DNA of 64,000 bases from the NCBI GenBank assembly GCA_963678675.1, contig OY783192.1:31899250-31963249 (forward strand), written 5' to 3'. Source of the stretch: Xiphydria camelus. Lineage: Eukaryota > Arthropoda > Insecta > Hymenoptera > Xiphydriidae. Numbering within the stretch: position 1 is the first letter of the stretch; the number at the start of each line of letters is the position of its first letter. Shown in pieces: positions 24,243 to 35,836 of this stretch. The notes under the pieces were generated by a model. It had not been told where the DNA came from. It searched no databases and was given only the letters and a program-made list of their open reading frames with translations. A program made the translations under genes and the position numbers.

Positions 24243-25223
24243 TGTCAATACCTACGTATCTACTGCTTAACCAAAAAAAATCACCACGCATCACCAAATT
24301 AAAATAAATCTTATAAGGACTTGAAAAATATTTTTCCTTCCTCCTTTACCCCTTTCGTTCATCGTTTCCTCGACTGTCAATATAATTGCAACGTCTGTAA
24401 TTCGACGTGAAATTTCATATATGAGTAGCTATATCACATTTCAAAGCTGTACGCGAGCTATCTCTATCGATCACGCGTTAAATCTTTCCCGGTATCTCCC
24501 TCTATATTTTTTCAGAAACTAATGAAAACCCGCAAACTCCAGCTACCCCGCGCGCAGGATCCGGTGAAAGATTCATCGTTATGGGACATATAAACGACCA
24601 GCTGGAACGGGGTTTATTTGCCGGTAGACGGTTATCTTTCTCGTTAAACATTGCGAGATGGATTATGATACGGCCGGTAATGTACGCACGTGGCTAGAAT
24701 TACCGGCTGAAAGCTTCGACGAAGCGCGCACCGGTTAGCCCGACGCGTGCAACGGATTTGTCACTGTCGTTGTCAGACCTCTTAATAGCCTCTGGGAATT
24801 TCCGAAGGATTCTTAGGAACGGTGTAGAGAGCTAATGAAAATTAATGGCGCGACGCTTCCCGGCGATTCCGGTGAATCGCGCGAAAATCACTTCCCGCTA
24901 TTACGTTAAAGGGCGACTCGAGACAATGTACGATAATCGTGGGAGTTTGCGAGGTGTGCCTAGGGAAGGCGAAATAGAGACATTTTTGTCTGCGGATATC
25001 CAGAGAAGGGATATGAAGTGACGTTAGAAAGAGGGAGGTGAAATAAGGCGAAATGCATCGGGGGAACCGAATGGAGGCATTATTTTTGCGGCTATCCAGA
25101 GAAGCGATGTAATGACGTCGGAAGGGAGAAGTCGGATGAGATGGGGTGACGGTTGACCGATTAGAGATTATATTAGATATATCAACTGGAATTATAGAAT
25201 TATATGACTCCACGATGATCGTA
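24243..25223. other. No gene recognised
   Basis: Mixed composition. A 123-codon minus-strand frame at 24842-25213 has no domain and no coding-like composition. Nothing supportable seen. Confidence 0.4.
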
Positions 25224-25484
25224 CACCGAGAAAAATAACTTGGTTAAAATGACAAAACGCATCTGATTAAACGAGTTTAGTCATTCTAACCAAATACTAG
25301 TAAGTTTAACCAAATATCAAGTTATCCTAACTACACATTTAATTATTCTAACTACATGTCTAGTTATTTTAGCCAGAAAATGGCCAGTTTAACCAAAGAG
25401 ATGGAGGATCCATACTTTACCAAACAATTTGGTTACTTATAGTCTTCAGAATTTTGGTTAAACTGACCAGCTTATTTTTCGGTG
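25224..25484. mobile_element. TA-MITE family A
   Basis: Ends CACCGAGAAAAATAACTTGG and GCTTATTTTTCGGTG, preceded by TA. The two ends carry the same substitution (CGAG/CTCG-type), so their pairing is conserved even though it differs from other copies. 261 bp. Confidence 0.85.
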
Positions 25485-26553
25485 CACGAAGGCAGAGTGA
25501 AAAGTTCGATACTTTTCTAGTTGGCGACTATGTTGAAAAATAAATGAGCAATTCGTAAAAAAGAAAGTGTTTAATTTAAAAAGTATCGGACATTTCACTC
25601 TGCCCTCGTATACCTATATGTACTGTCATGGTTACCACATTAATGCTTACAATTTTCCAAAAAATGGAAAGTTTCCTTAACCGGCTTTTTTCAACTTTCC
25701 TTCCCTGATCCGTAAAATTCCTCAATACGCAATTCCACATTTTCCATAATTTTCAGTCCACTAGACGCCACGATTATTCGTACTCGCTCGATCTTATTTT
25801 CATAACAATTTATAAAAATATAACAATTCGCGGGAAACTGAACACGTGCAGGTTTTCAAAGGGTCGCGGAGAGGAAGAGAGGAAAGAGGGGTCGCCGTCG
25901 TCACAAGCTGCGAACCCTCGACAACTGAATTGTTAATTAATGCGAAGTAATTGAAATATTAACTACGACGTCCGCGCACGCTCGCGCGGGGAAATATTTC
26001 CAGAAAGCTCGCGCCGGCAACGCAATCTCGACGCTTTTAATGTACGCGTCGCTCGCCACTTCCTTGTAACCTTTTAACGATGGGAGGGGCGGCGGCGCGC
26101 GGAGCCACCGCAATTTACGTGGTCACGCGAGACAAGTTTCCACCCCGCTTATTTGAGCCGTATATGTAACTATCGCGTTACACGCGTCGCGCTCGCAATT
26201 TACGTGACGACAAGGAGCCTCTGTAATGGAGTCGTTCGAAACTAATTCCGTTTATTACGGAATTAGATGCACGCGGGTGTGCCACCTCGCATCCGTTTCG
26301 TGATTTCACTCCTCGCGCGATATTAATTTTTTTTTTTCATCCGCATTTATCGATACTGTATACAAATCGATATTGATAAAATAAAACAAGAAAATCAGAC
26401 TCAAAGAATATCTCGGAATATATATATTCTTCGATAACTCCTAAACTCAGAATCTGAATCAACCAAAATGACTGGCAATCAGCGAATAGCAGCTGGTAAT
26501 TAGTTAAAATCACATCGCTGTAATTTTTCAGTGGTGTGTTTTTAGCTGTCTTA
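25485..26553. other. No gene recognised
   Basis: Contains a CpG-rich patch at 25850-26320 and AT-rich flanks. No domain or repeat end identified. Confidence 0.4.
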
Positions 26554-26750
26554 CGCTGTAAACAAAATTTGCACATTTAATATATTTTCATATCGTTTTT
26601 TCCAATGTGATTATAAAAATTAATATATTTCCTTATGAAATTTCCCTTATAAATGTCATATTAACGGAGTATATTAATTTTTATAATCACGTTTTAAATA
26701 AAAGCTTCATATAAAATTATATTAAGTTTAATACATTTTTGTTTACACTG
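26554..26750. mobile_element. TA-MITE family D, copy 2
   Basis: TA at 26552-26553 and 26751-26752. Ends CGCTGTAAACAAAATTTG and ATTTTTGTTTACACTG. The interior shares the CGGAGTATATTAATT segment with the copy at 12621. 197 bp, non-coding. Confidence 0.8.
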
Positions 26751-26755
26751 TACTA

Positions 26756-27131
26756 CACTGGAAAAAAATGATTAGCAATGTTAAACAAACATTTGATTGA
26801 TATAGGAACAACGAAATGTTTCTCACAACCAAACATTTGTTGCCGTAATAAAAATATTTCATTGTTCCCATATCAATCAAAGGTTTGATTGACATTACTA
26901 CAGTGCTGTCTCCCTAACTTTATCACCCTGTAATTTTCGCTTCCCCTGAACATCCCATCGATGAGCGTCGAAGAATCATACCCCCACTATTTTCTCTGCA
27001 CGCTGATACGCGATAGACGCTCTTTCTTACTCTCTTTGGACAGCCCCTAACAGGAGTGGCAGCATTCTGTAAACCCCGAGTGCGAAAAGTTAGGGAGACA
27101 GCACTGTAATCATTTTTGCTCATTGTCAGTG
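26756..27131. mobile_element. Palindromic TA-MITE carrying a second MITE
   Basis: The left end is CACTGGAAAAAAATGATTAG and the right end AATCATTTTTGCTCATTGTCAGTG. The arms pair through TTGATTGATATAGGAAC and the inverse TTCCCATATCAATCAA. The right arm is cut at 26900 by the 206-bp element below. Confidence 0.8.
26901..27106. mobile_element. 206-bp TA-MITE nested in the previous element
   Basis: TA is duplicated at 26899-26900 and 27107-27108. The ends CAGTGCTGTCTCCCTAACTT and AAGTTAGGGAGACAGCACTG are perfect inverse repeats over about 20 bp. The interior is CpG-rich and non-coding. Confidence 0.9.
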
Positions 27132-27565
27132 CATATTCACCGATTGTCCGTCATTTGAGTTGATTCAGATTTCGGGAGCACAGACCGACGAACGGATTCG
27201 AAAATCTCGAGGTCGTCCAATGACGATTAGCCCGAAGGACACGACGGGGGCATCGCGTCGCGCCGAGAATGATCTCCGGGTGATACGTCGAGCGGCGTGC
27301 CCTATCATTCGCATGACGGCGCAATTACTTCGGACACGCCACCCACATAGCGCGAACGCTCGACACAGTGGCTAGTGGCCGGCCCTATTGTTGCGGTAAA
27401 TTGAATTTGATACGGGTATACCCCCCTTGGACGAGACTCTCGCGCGCGAGCTTCCCCCGTTATTTCGGAAGACTACCGTGAAATAGCGCGCTGGTCGTTA
27501 CCTCGCTACAAGGACGGGCATAATAAAAAGACGGCGGGTCGACGCTTGCAGTGCGGCAATTGGAT

Positions 27566-27569
<4 letters not shown>

Positions 27570-27627
<58 letters not shown>
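27570..27627. repeat. (GA)n microsatellite
   Basis: Nearly pure GA dinucleotide run of about 28 units. Open frames across it encode serine-leucine repeats and are artefacts. Confidence 0.95.
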
Positions 27628-27638
<11 letters not shown>

Positions 27639-28590
27639 TAGCGAAGCGGTGGCGTGTTTAACTCGAGGGCGTAAGGAGGAAAAAAAACTAACGAAATTGA
27701 GATAGGTGCTCGCGACAAGGAGATGATATTTACGGACATCGTGCCGCTGCATAAGCACTGCCTTCGCGCTCCGTATACTAAGAAAAAGAATTTACCGATC
27801 CAAGTAGCAGTCGACGTCAAGAGTGTCGAGAAAATATATTTATTTAAGACGAGTATATGCTCATTGAATTAAACGAATCTACACTTGAATCGAATAACAC
27901 ATACTTTATTCAACGACATCAGGCTTCACAGCCCCTATTTATTTAATTTTAGAGGAAATAGGGAAAATTTGAGCAAAAGGGGGAAATCTTGATTAAAAAA
28001 AAAAAGAGATTTACCAGAAATTAGAAATGTGCAGTGGTTTCAAAAAACAACGATCTTTAAGATTCACAATGAAACGTCAATATTTATTCAGCGAATGAAG
28101 GATATTTTTGTAACTTAAACGTTTATATCTCATGTCAATTAACTTAAATCTGAATATTGCAACCTGATATAAGAAAATGGAAATCTAGTTTCCGGTAAGA
28201 AACATTAATCAACTAGGCTTTTATAGTTTAAATGAAGTATTGATGCAGATAGAAAAAGTAGAGATTAGAGTACCATTTTATTAAAAAAAGAAGAAAGAAA
28301 ACAAATGTACCATTTCGACTCTTCCCACGTATCTAATCCGAAATGATGAAAAGATAAACTCAACTGAGAATTTGAATAAAAAGTTATTTTAGAAGGAAAA
28401 TATTGTTTAATAAATATGTTCTTTGCACTATTCATGTCAATTTTTACTTGGATCGACAAATTATCTTCCCCAGTGTGCCTCGCGCGGTGTGGCCGCTAAA
28501 TCGCTCGTGTTCCGAAAAAAAGAATTCCTCCCGACTCATCTCCGACCTCCCATTCGCCCTCCTCTCGATACACCCAGAAAAAAGGTCTAG
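27628..28590. other. No gene recognised
   Basis: AT-rich with short purine runs. Nothing supportable seen. Confidence 0.35.
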
Positions 28591-29189
28591 TTAACCCTTC
28601 GTTACTCACGTGGGTTTTTGAAACATAAGAGCTCACCTGGGGTGTACCCTACACCCCAGTTAAAAATTAACGTTTTCTTAGTAAAAAATTGAAATTTTGT
28701 TAATACTTTTTTTTATTTTAAACATTGAGATATTGCCTAATGATCTCAATATTTAAAAAAAAAATAAATTTTCTCATTTTCTAATTGGAAATAAAACTCG
28801 AAGTCTCGGTACATGAGGTCTCGGTTTTCAGACGCTCAGATCTCCCTTCCGATTTTTATTAAAAAATAGTACAAATAATAGACTGAGGATAGTTATCATA
28901 CTCTCGTTTTATTAACGAAGGACGAAATAACAAATTGGAACAAGTTTTATAGAAAAATATTAAATATTAAGTTAATTACAGATTGTTAAAAATCACTTTT
29001 TAACACTTTGCAGCGTTCTGTCGAATAAACAAATCGGTATTGTCTTGCGCTTTTGGTGCGAAATTCTTTAATGAAATGTTCTCGAAAGGTACTTAAAGTG
29101 CCAACCTCGAAAAAAAAACTCTAGGCGTAGCATGCAAAAAAAGGAGGCTGGGGTGTCGCCTACACCCCACGTGAGCAACGAAGGGTTAA
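28591..29189. mobile_element. piggyBac-like MITE, TTAA-flanked
   Basis: TTAA at 28591-28594 and 29186-29189. The ends CCCTTCGTTACTCACGTGGG and CCCACGTGAGCAACGAAGGG are inverse repeats with about two differences. A second inner repeat, GGGGTGTACCCTACACCCC on the left and GGGGTGTCGCCTACACCCC on the right, sits close behind each end. The 591-bp body is AT-rich and non-coding. Confidence 0.9.
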
Positions 29190-31986
29190 TACGAACCTGT
29201 GGTAGAAAAATTGATTTGAGATAATTAGGAATTTATTCACATCGAGCAAAAGTCTATTTGAATTTGATAAATGTTCTACTAGCTTCGTACTCAATTAAAG
29301 TGATACGCAAAACATTTATCTAATTTAAATATACTTTCGTTCGATCTGAATAAATTGCTACTTATCTCTAATAAGTTTGTCTATCAGGTTTGTATTCAAC
29401 TAGACCTTTTCCCTCAATGTACCTATACAACGGCCACGCGTGCCCCGTAATATCATTCCGCGTCCCTTCGATGTCGTTAGCGACCGCAAACCACACCTCT
29501 ATCGGTTATCAGAGAACGGGCATCGATCGCAAGAGATGTGCGCACAGTCGACGTCGGAGGTCCCAAAGGAATCGAGAGCAGGGGGTACGCGGGTACCTAT
29601 ACCTATGTTACATCCACGCCGCGCGCGCGGTTCGCTTTCCTCGCGAGATGCCGTCGCGAGTATCGGCTTCGCGGAAATGAATTAAATACAAATACCGACA
29701 CCGTTCCGAAGGTGTCGAGGCACCGAGCCGGGAATTTAATCAAACTTTCCAACGAGGTTACGCTCCCCGCGGACGCTGTATACTCTCCGCCGCAATGCTT
29801 ATCGAGCGCGGATATGTCTCGGGCTCGCGTAAAATAAACGCCAACGCCAGAAATGGCCACGGCGCGAATCGTCCGCAAATAGCGAGTCCGCGCGAATGAA
29901 CGAAATCGCCCGAATCGCGTCGATCTCGCGCGCTTACATATTCCGGCCAATTATTACAAGTTACATACGATCGAGACGAATGTTCTCTTTGGTCGCGTTA
30001 ACGAGTAAGTATAGCGGCATACCTGCCGAGGAATTGTTAAGAGCAACTATACGAGTAGCACTTCGACGAGGCGGCGCACGTGTGCAAATGCTCGCGGCAT
30101 AATGAACTTAAAGTAGGTAGTATGGTCACTCTCTTCAAAGTGTGTGATCGTTGTGTGTCCGTAAAAAAAGTCATCAAAAAAACTATGATTTATAATTGAA
30201 AATTCTCTTTGTGAATTATAAAATTTATGACCGTAAGAATTAGTCGATTATTTTGATTATTTTTCACTTATTATTCAAATAATGTGCCTCCTTTGACTAG
30301 CGTCTTTTTATGTGTGGCAAGGCATATTATCAATGGGCTCGTGGCCCAGTAGGGAAAACCACGATACACTCAAACGTTTGACATGCTATTTTCGAACGAG
30401 AAGCAGAAATTAGTTATAACTAAAGTATCAGACGGTCAATAATTTTCATCAATGGTTGTAAATTTTTGTTTTTTCTTTTCCCTCGTTTTTTTTTGTATTT
30501 TTTAATATTTTAATCTTGGATCTTACATACAAACCCCGAAAAATGTGATTTGCCCTTAAGACTCTGGGTTATTTCCTACTTGGTAATTAATTTTTATCAA
30601 ACATACTAAACGGTCAATATACAATGATGTGAGGTAAATTTGGGATGATACTTTCAATTGAAAAAAAAAGCGATCGGGTACACAATTCTTCATACTATAA
30701 TTGACCACCGTACCAAATTGAAACCAGCCCTGCTTGATTCGGTAAATGGATTAACATCGTTGCTAAGCGCCAGGTTAAGCCGCTACAAAAAAAACCGAAC
30801 CTAAGTAACAGTTAACCTGAACACCGAACGAAAAGAACTTTATTTCTTGATTTTAATTATGAACATAGATATTTTGCGTTATTTCTGATATCTATTTACA
30901 CACACACACATCATGTATAAAAATAGTTCCCTTTTAGGAAGGATTTCAGCAGTCCAAAATTATGGCAATTGTCATTTTGTGGGAATCAATTAGACTTGTG
31001 CAAAGAAATTGTGTCGTCTAAATATTGCAAAACCCCTTTATTGGAAAAGTGAGGAGATTAAAATTACTATACATACATAAATTAGGACTTTACTTCCTTT
31101 ATACTAACTGTACTCCGAAGAGCACTCTCAACCAGTGAGCAAAGACTTTTTCACCTCACCTCCAAAATTTTATAGAGATGAAGTGAAAATAATTCTCCCT
31201 CCTCCTTCATACGTCTTATATACCTATCTACACTCTCTTATTTCATCTCAGTTTAAATTCTCGTTCTTCTCCGCTGTAAACCGATACTGAGTTAAAAGTA
31301 AAATAGAAGTGAGGGGGGATTAGAATAACCTAATTCTTTTTCTCACTTTACACTGAAACGAGCACGACGCGCGTAGTAGCTGTTCCTTATGAAGCGTAGA
31401 TTTTAATCCCTCGACATTTTCCCCGGCGCTGCGCGAAACAAAGTGGTCACTTTCTCACCGGAGCGCCCGTTGTGTAGTTAATTATACGAGAGCGCGCGCC
31501 GTTGTTTGCGAATAATTTTTTAATTGCCGCGGCCGTTACTCCCCCCTCTCCCACCCCCCGTGGTCAACGCAACGATAATGCAGGGAAATGCGAGCGCGCA
31601 AAATGATGGGCGACGGTATATGCGCGAGCCGTTCCAATCACTTTGGGGATGATTTTTTTACGAGGACCCAAGGGACAGGTGCAACCGCGCAACCACAGAG
31701 GAAGAAGCACGATTTTTTATATATGACACGTCCGCTCGTCAAGTAGGATTAAATGCAGCGGCGATAAAACCGGCCGGATACGGCGTACAATGCAATAACC
31801 CTGAGGTTTTTTATGGGTTTTAATATGGGCCGCTCGAGTAGCGACAATTAACCGGGCGCTTTTCCATTTTACTATAAACCGTAAATCCGTGGAATCTACG
31901 TATCTCTTCCCCCGGGATGCATCGAACGTCGAGTATAAGGGATGCGACGCAGGCTGGAAAAACTACCCGTAAAATGGGATGACATA
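29190..31986. other. No gene recognised
   Basis: CpG-rich patches at 29440-30090 and 31360-31960 with overlapping non-homologous frames; AT-rich between, with a (CA)n tract of about six units at 30899-30910. Nothing supportable seen. Confidence 0.4.
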
Positions 31987-32463
31987 GCTGAGAAAAATCT
32001 TAAGTCGCACAGCTATTAGTACAGCTTTGATAGCTATACCTTAAGGCTAAATGACATGTTAACCAGACTGTATAGGTAATATAGCAATACCAAATGTGAC
32101 AAGAGCAATTACGCATTACTGAAATGACTATACGTACACAGAGAGAAAGAATGAGTTTGATCTATTGCGGGATGGCAAGTAATTATTCGTTTATATCAAT
32201 GAAATCATTTAATACATCGGTTAATAGTATGTAATTGCAAGGAAGAAATATCAAATTAATACCAAAAAAGATTTAATTGGTGTGAATTGCGATTCCGCAA
32301 GTAATTATTAGTAGATCTAACTAATTCTTGTTTTATATGTATAGTTGAAATAGCTATTTGCTCTAGTAAAATAGAAATGAGTATTGCTAAGGCAAACAGA
32401 AACGTATTCTTATATTAATGAACCACTAGCATTGCCGTGCAGTCCATAAAATTTCTCTGAGTG
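31987..32463. mobile_element. TA-MITE family F carrying a nested MITE
   Basis: Left end GCTGAGAAAAATCTTAAGTC, right end CATTGCCGTGCAGTCC...TTTCTCTGAGTG. It matches the intact family F copy at 19406 except for an insertion at 32137-32339, where the host reads ACTATACGTA|TAGTTGAAAT. Confidence 0.8.
32137..32339. mobile_element. Nested 203-bp MITE inside family F
   Basis: Ends CACAGAGAGAAAGAATGAG and an imperfect inverse finishing CTAATTCTTGTTTTATATG. TA lies on both sides (32135-32136 and 32340-32341), consistent with insertion into the host's ACGTATA motif. The second layer TTGCGGGATGGCAAG / ATTCCGCAAGTAATTA also pairs. Confidence 0.7.
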
Positions 32464-34970
32464 TTCGATTCGCCTGTTTTGCGACGACGAATAGAAGAGC
32501 TCGCGCATCGATCGATATCACGGTCGATCCTTCTGCTGCATCGCTCGAGCGTAAAATGCATTCGAAATCATTTAAACGCGCACGCGTGCCCCGCCCCGAC
32601 TTCGCGAGGACATTCACTGTGATTTAGGGTTGACAATCGCAACGCGCTTTCAACGCAACAGGGAAAAGTCGAACGCGCGGATCGATTGCGAATAACATTA
32701 TTTTAATTTCCTGAGTATCCCGAGTTCCGAATATACCGGCCCCAACGAGGCAAGGCTGATCGATAACTAAGATGATTTTTATTCCGATGTATTTCATTAT
32801 TCGCTGGAATCGTCTTATTTCCTCCGAATAAAGACCCCTCCTTCTTCCGCTCAAACATCCGTCCATCTCTTCTTTACATTCTCTCCCTCCTAACCACCCT
32901 GCTCTGTCCTCTTTCTCTCCGTTACCCTCGTAATGCAAGTCCCTCTATTACTCGCTGTGTGAATCGCGCGAACTCGATTATTTCGAAGCGAGCGAAGCAC
33001 GAAAACAGTTGCGAAACGAGAAAAAATAAGGCACGGATAATCGAGTCGACAAATCCTACCCTGAGCGTAAGCACACGGTGCTCCGAAAATTCGGTGCTTC
33101 GTCCAATTTGGAGATTTAATTATGGTACTCTTATTACGCGTGAAAGTTTAATTAAAGATTATGCAGGCGACTGTCGATACTAGTCATAATTCTCGTATAA
33201 GTACAATTACAATGTACAATATTCTGTATTATTTAACACTCATTTATTAAACGCTACGAGAAACTACAGTACAATTGCAAAAATGTACATGTAATTCCGT
33301 CTAAACACTTGAAACGGAACCTCTGCCGCTCCCTCGTGCATATATGGATTCGTACTTGCAACTGCGTCGCGGAACATGGGAGCTTCGACCGGATTACATG
33401 GAACCCTCGTAAATTCCAAGTAATAAATAAATACCGTTCTCGCGCGTCCCCTTTACGGTTTCGCGCACAGGGAAGGCTATCAACCTGTATTGGTCGTTCT
33501 CCGAGCCTATCGGAGGCTGGAGCGCTGTCGGGTTCATAGCTGTAAAAAGAAAAGATAAAGCGAAATATCCGCGATGCAAGAGAATATCTGTAATTCAGAG
33601 TAGTATACCTACTGACACGGAAACCCTCTTTACCTATCTATACCATTTTCTTTCATGGATGGAAAAGCTCGTTATTTCATAAAACGGATGCCAATTATGT
33701 ATCAACATCGTTATTGATCTTCCTTTTTGAACCGACAACACGAATTGTAAATATAGCATATCAGAAAATAAAGTTTTTAGAAAGAAGATCCGTGATATAC
33801 ACGTATAATAAAATAAGGCGGTAATCTAGAGTAATATTATTCTGATCAGCTTCGACTATGATTATCTCGTTATATATAAACTTTTGCCCTATATCGGTAT
33901 AACACTTTTTTGTACATCAAAATGCAATTTTCAAAAAAGTATTATACCAACATCGGCGAAAAGTTCACAAGTAGCGAGACAATCGTGACATAAGTTGATC
34001 AGAACTGTACCACGCTACACCTCGCAAAGATTTAAAATTCAATTCTACATACTTATAGAAAAAAAAATCAATTCCTTCAAATGATCAAATCATTATGAAA
34101 TTTACATTGCTTAATTTATAGGCAGTTCCTAAATGAATTAATTAATTCATATTACAACTATTAACAAAAATATGTAGAACTCACATTTTATTAATTAACA
34201 CCTACATCTTACTTTTCTCTTCAATATAAAATAATTCTACGTGATTCGCCAAGATGAATAATAGAATAACATCTAAGTAGAAAGGAAGTACGTTAATGAA
34301 TAATTAAAATCTCTAATTGCATCAAGGAAGGTAAACGAAAGTAACCACGTTTCAATTTCTGTGAATATACATTTGCCTCTCTAAACCGTATTCGTGTTGC
34401 ACTGAATAGAATAAACAGGTCCTCAAAGTAATTACGTTTAATCCTTCAAGTAAGAAGAACGATAATGAAACGAACACGAAAAGACGCTTGTGTATTTCGG
34501 GAGTCTATAGTTTTTGAATCAATAAAGGTCTGAAGGTCAATATTCGATGAAGCAGAAAAACATTTTTAACCTGATATTCCAAACATTCCCGTCTAACGTC
34601 ACTCAGATTCACAGATATACCACATGTTTGTATTCTGCTCTAAAATTATTCCGTATGCTCTCGCCTGCTCAAAACAATCTCAAAAAAAAAACAGAAACAT
34701 ATACACATGGTATCCTCAAAGGCATATTGAGGTATATCAGGTAGCTTGTACTCGACTAGACTCGGTATAAAATAACAAGCTCATAGCCGATTTTTAATGT
34801 CAATAAAAACATTGGCATTGAAGAAGTCCATGCTGAGAACACTAAATACGATGAGCGAAGAAAACGATCGTCGACAAATAATCAACGCATAGTTTCTCAA
34901 CTTATATCACCTCAATTTGCGAATACTCCGCACGTTTGTAGTCTGCTCTCCAAAATCATTTCATACGCTT
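32464..34970. other. No gene recognised
   Basis: A 104-codon minus-strand frame at 32624-32938 and other short frames lack domains. AT-rich from 33180 onwards. Nothing supportable seen. Confidence 0.4.
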
Positions 34971-35175
34971 AGCGTCAATGATTTTAATCGAGCCACTTTG
35001 GGTGACGATACTTCAATTGAGTCGACCATAGTTGAGCGAATCTTCTTTTGCCATGAAGCATCGATCAAATTTAACCTTCACGGCAAAATACTAAGATTCA
35101 CTTGAATCTTTTAATTACGGTCGACTCGATTAAAGTACTGTCACCCAAAACAGGTCTATCAGAATCATTGACGCT
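34971..35175. repeat. Foldback repeat
   Basis: AGCGTCAATGATT at 34971 pairs with AATCATTGACGCT ending at 35175, and TTTGGGTGACGATACTTCAA pairs with TTAAAGTACTGTCACCCAAA further in. Several mismatches; arms about 80 bp. It starts 0.45 kb downstream of the STAR-protein exon in that gene's sense direction. Confidence 0.75.
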
Positions 35176-35619
35176 AGATGTACATTATCGCATGGTGGCT
35201 AAATAAAGCCTACACAGCTTCGATGTTTCAATTAAACGAACCAAGGAACAGAATGATCTCAAGGAAAACCGGATCCACGAACCTATGGTATCGCCAAAGT
35301 CAAATCGTCTATGTACTTTTGTATCGTCGTACAGCTGAAGTCGATTAACCTTTATAAACATTTAAATTGTAGAACGCATCGAGCCTGGAAATCCAACGCC
35401 TCGTTCGTCTGCATATTCAGCTTCCTCTCAAGGTTAGCAAACAAGATAAATGTACGACAAAAAGATATAAACACACATAACCTATTAAAATTTCCGATCG
35501 ACGGAAGAACGAAACAAATGACATTTCGCCGGGCAATAAACGCACGTAAAATCACGAATAATGACAACGATTGAAACATTCGAACAACACGACAACGGAA
35601 ATGCGGCAGATTCGCTCAC

Positions 35620-35836
35620 CCTGGTCAATCAGCCGGTGCGCGTTGGGCCACTTCTGTGCGTCGAGCTCGAGTTTCTCCTGCAGCAGCTCCCGCACATATT
35701 CGCCCGCTTTATCGGTCTGATGATCCTTTTCATCGCGTTCTTTTTCCAACGGAATCCTCGGTTTGCCTTCCACTCGCCCCTCGCCGCTCTCGTCTCTTTG
35801 ATACTTGTACTCGCCGTTGCTAGACCTGTCTCCCAT
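35620..35836 (-). CDS. First coding exon of a Sam68/KHDRBS-like STAR RNA-binding protein
   Basis: The minus-strand frame opens with an ATG at 35836 and runs 72 codons before a donor site (CAG G|GTGAGC) at 35620, leaving one base in phase. Residues 1-45 are charged and probably disordered. Residues 46-72 (EYVRELLQEKLELDAQ then KWPNAHRLIDQ) resemble the QUA1-type dimerisation helices that precede the KH domain in Sam68, KHDRBS and Drosophila kep1/qkr58E proteins. The family binds U/A-rich pre-mRNA and acts in alternative splicing in the nucleus. No KH-domain exon was recognised between here and the left edge, so the following intron may exceed 35 kb. The alternative, that this is another STAR subfamily or an isolated exon duplicate, is not excluded. 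Confidence 0.65.

Noticed and set aside
27498..27820. Serine-leucine repeat proteins
   Set aside because: Direct translation of the (GA)n microsatellite.
32624..32938. 104-codon minus-strand frame (acidic, glycine-rich start)
   Set aside because: No domain, no splice context, and composition typical of chance frames.
1..35600. KH-domain exons continuing the STAR gene
   Set aside because: No minus-strand frame with the expected KH signature (VGKLLGPKG-type) was recognised; short exons could have been missed, so this is not proof of absence.
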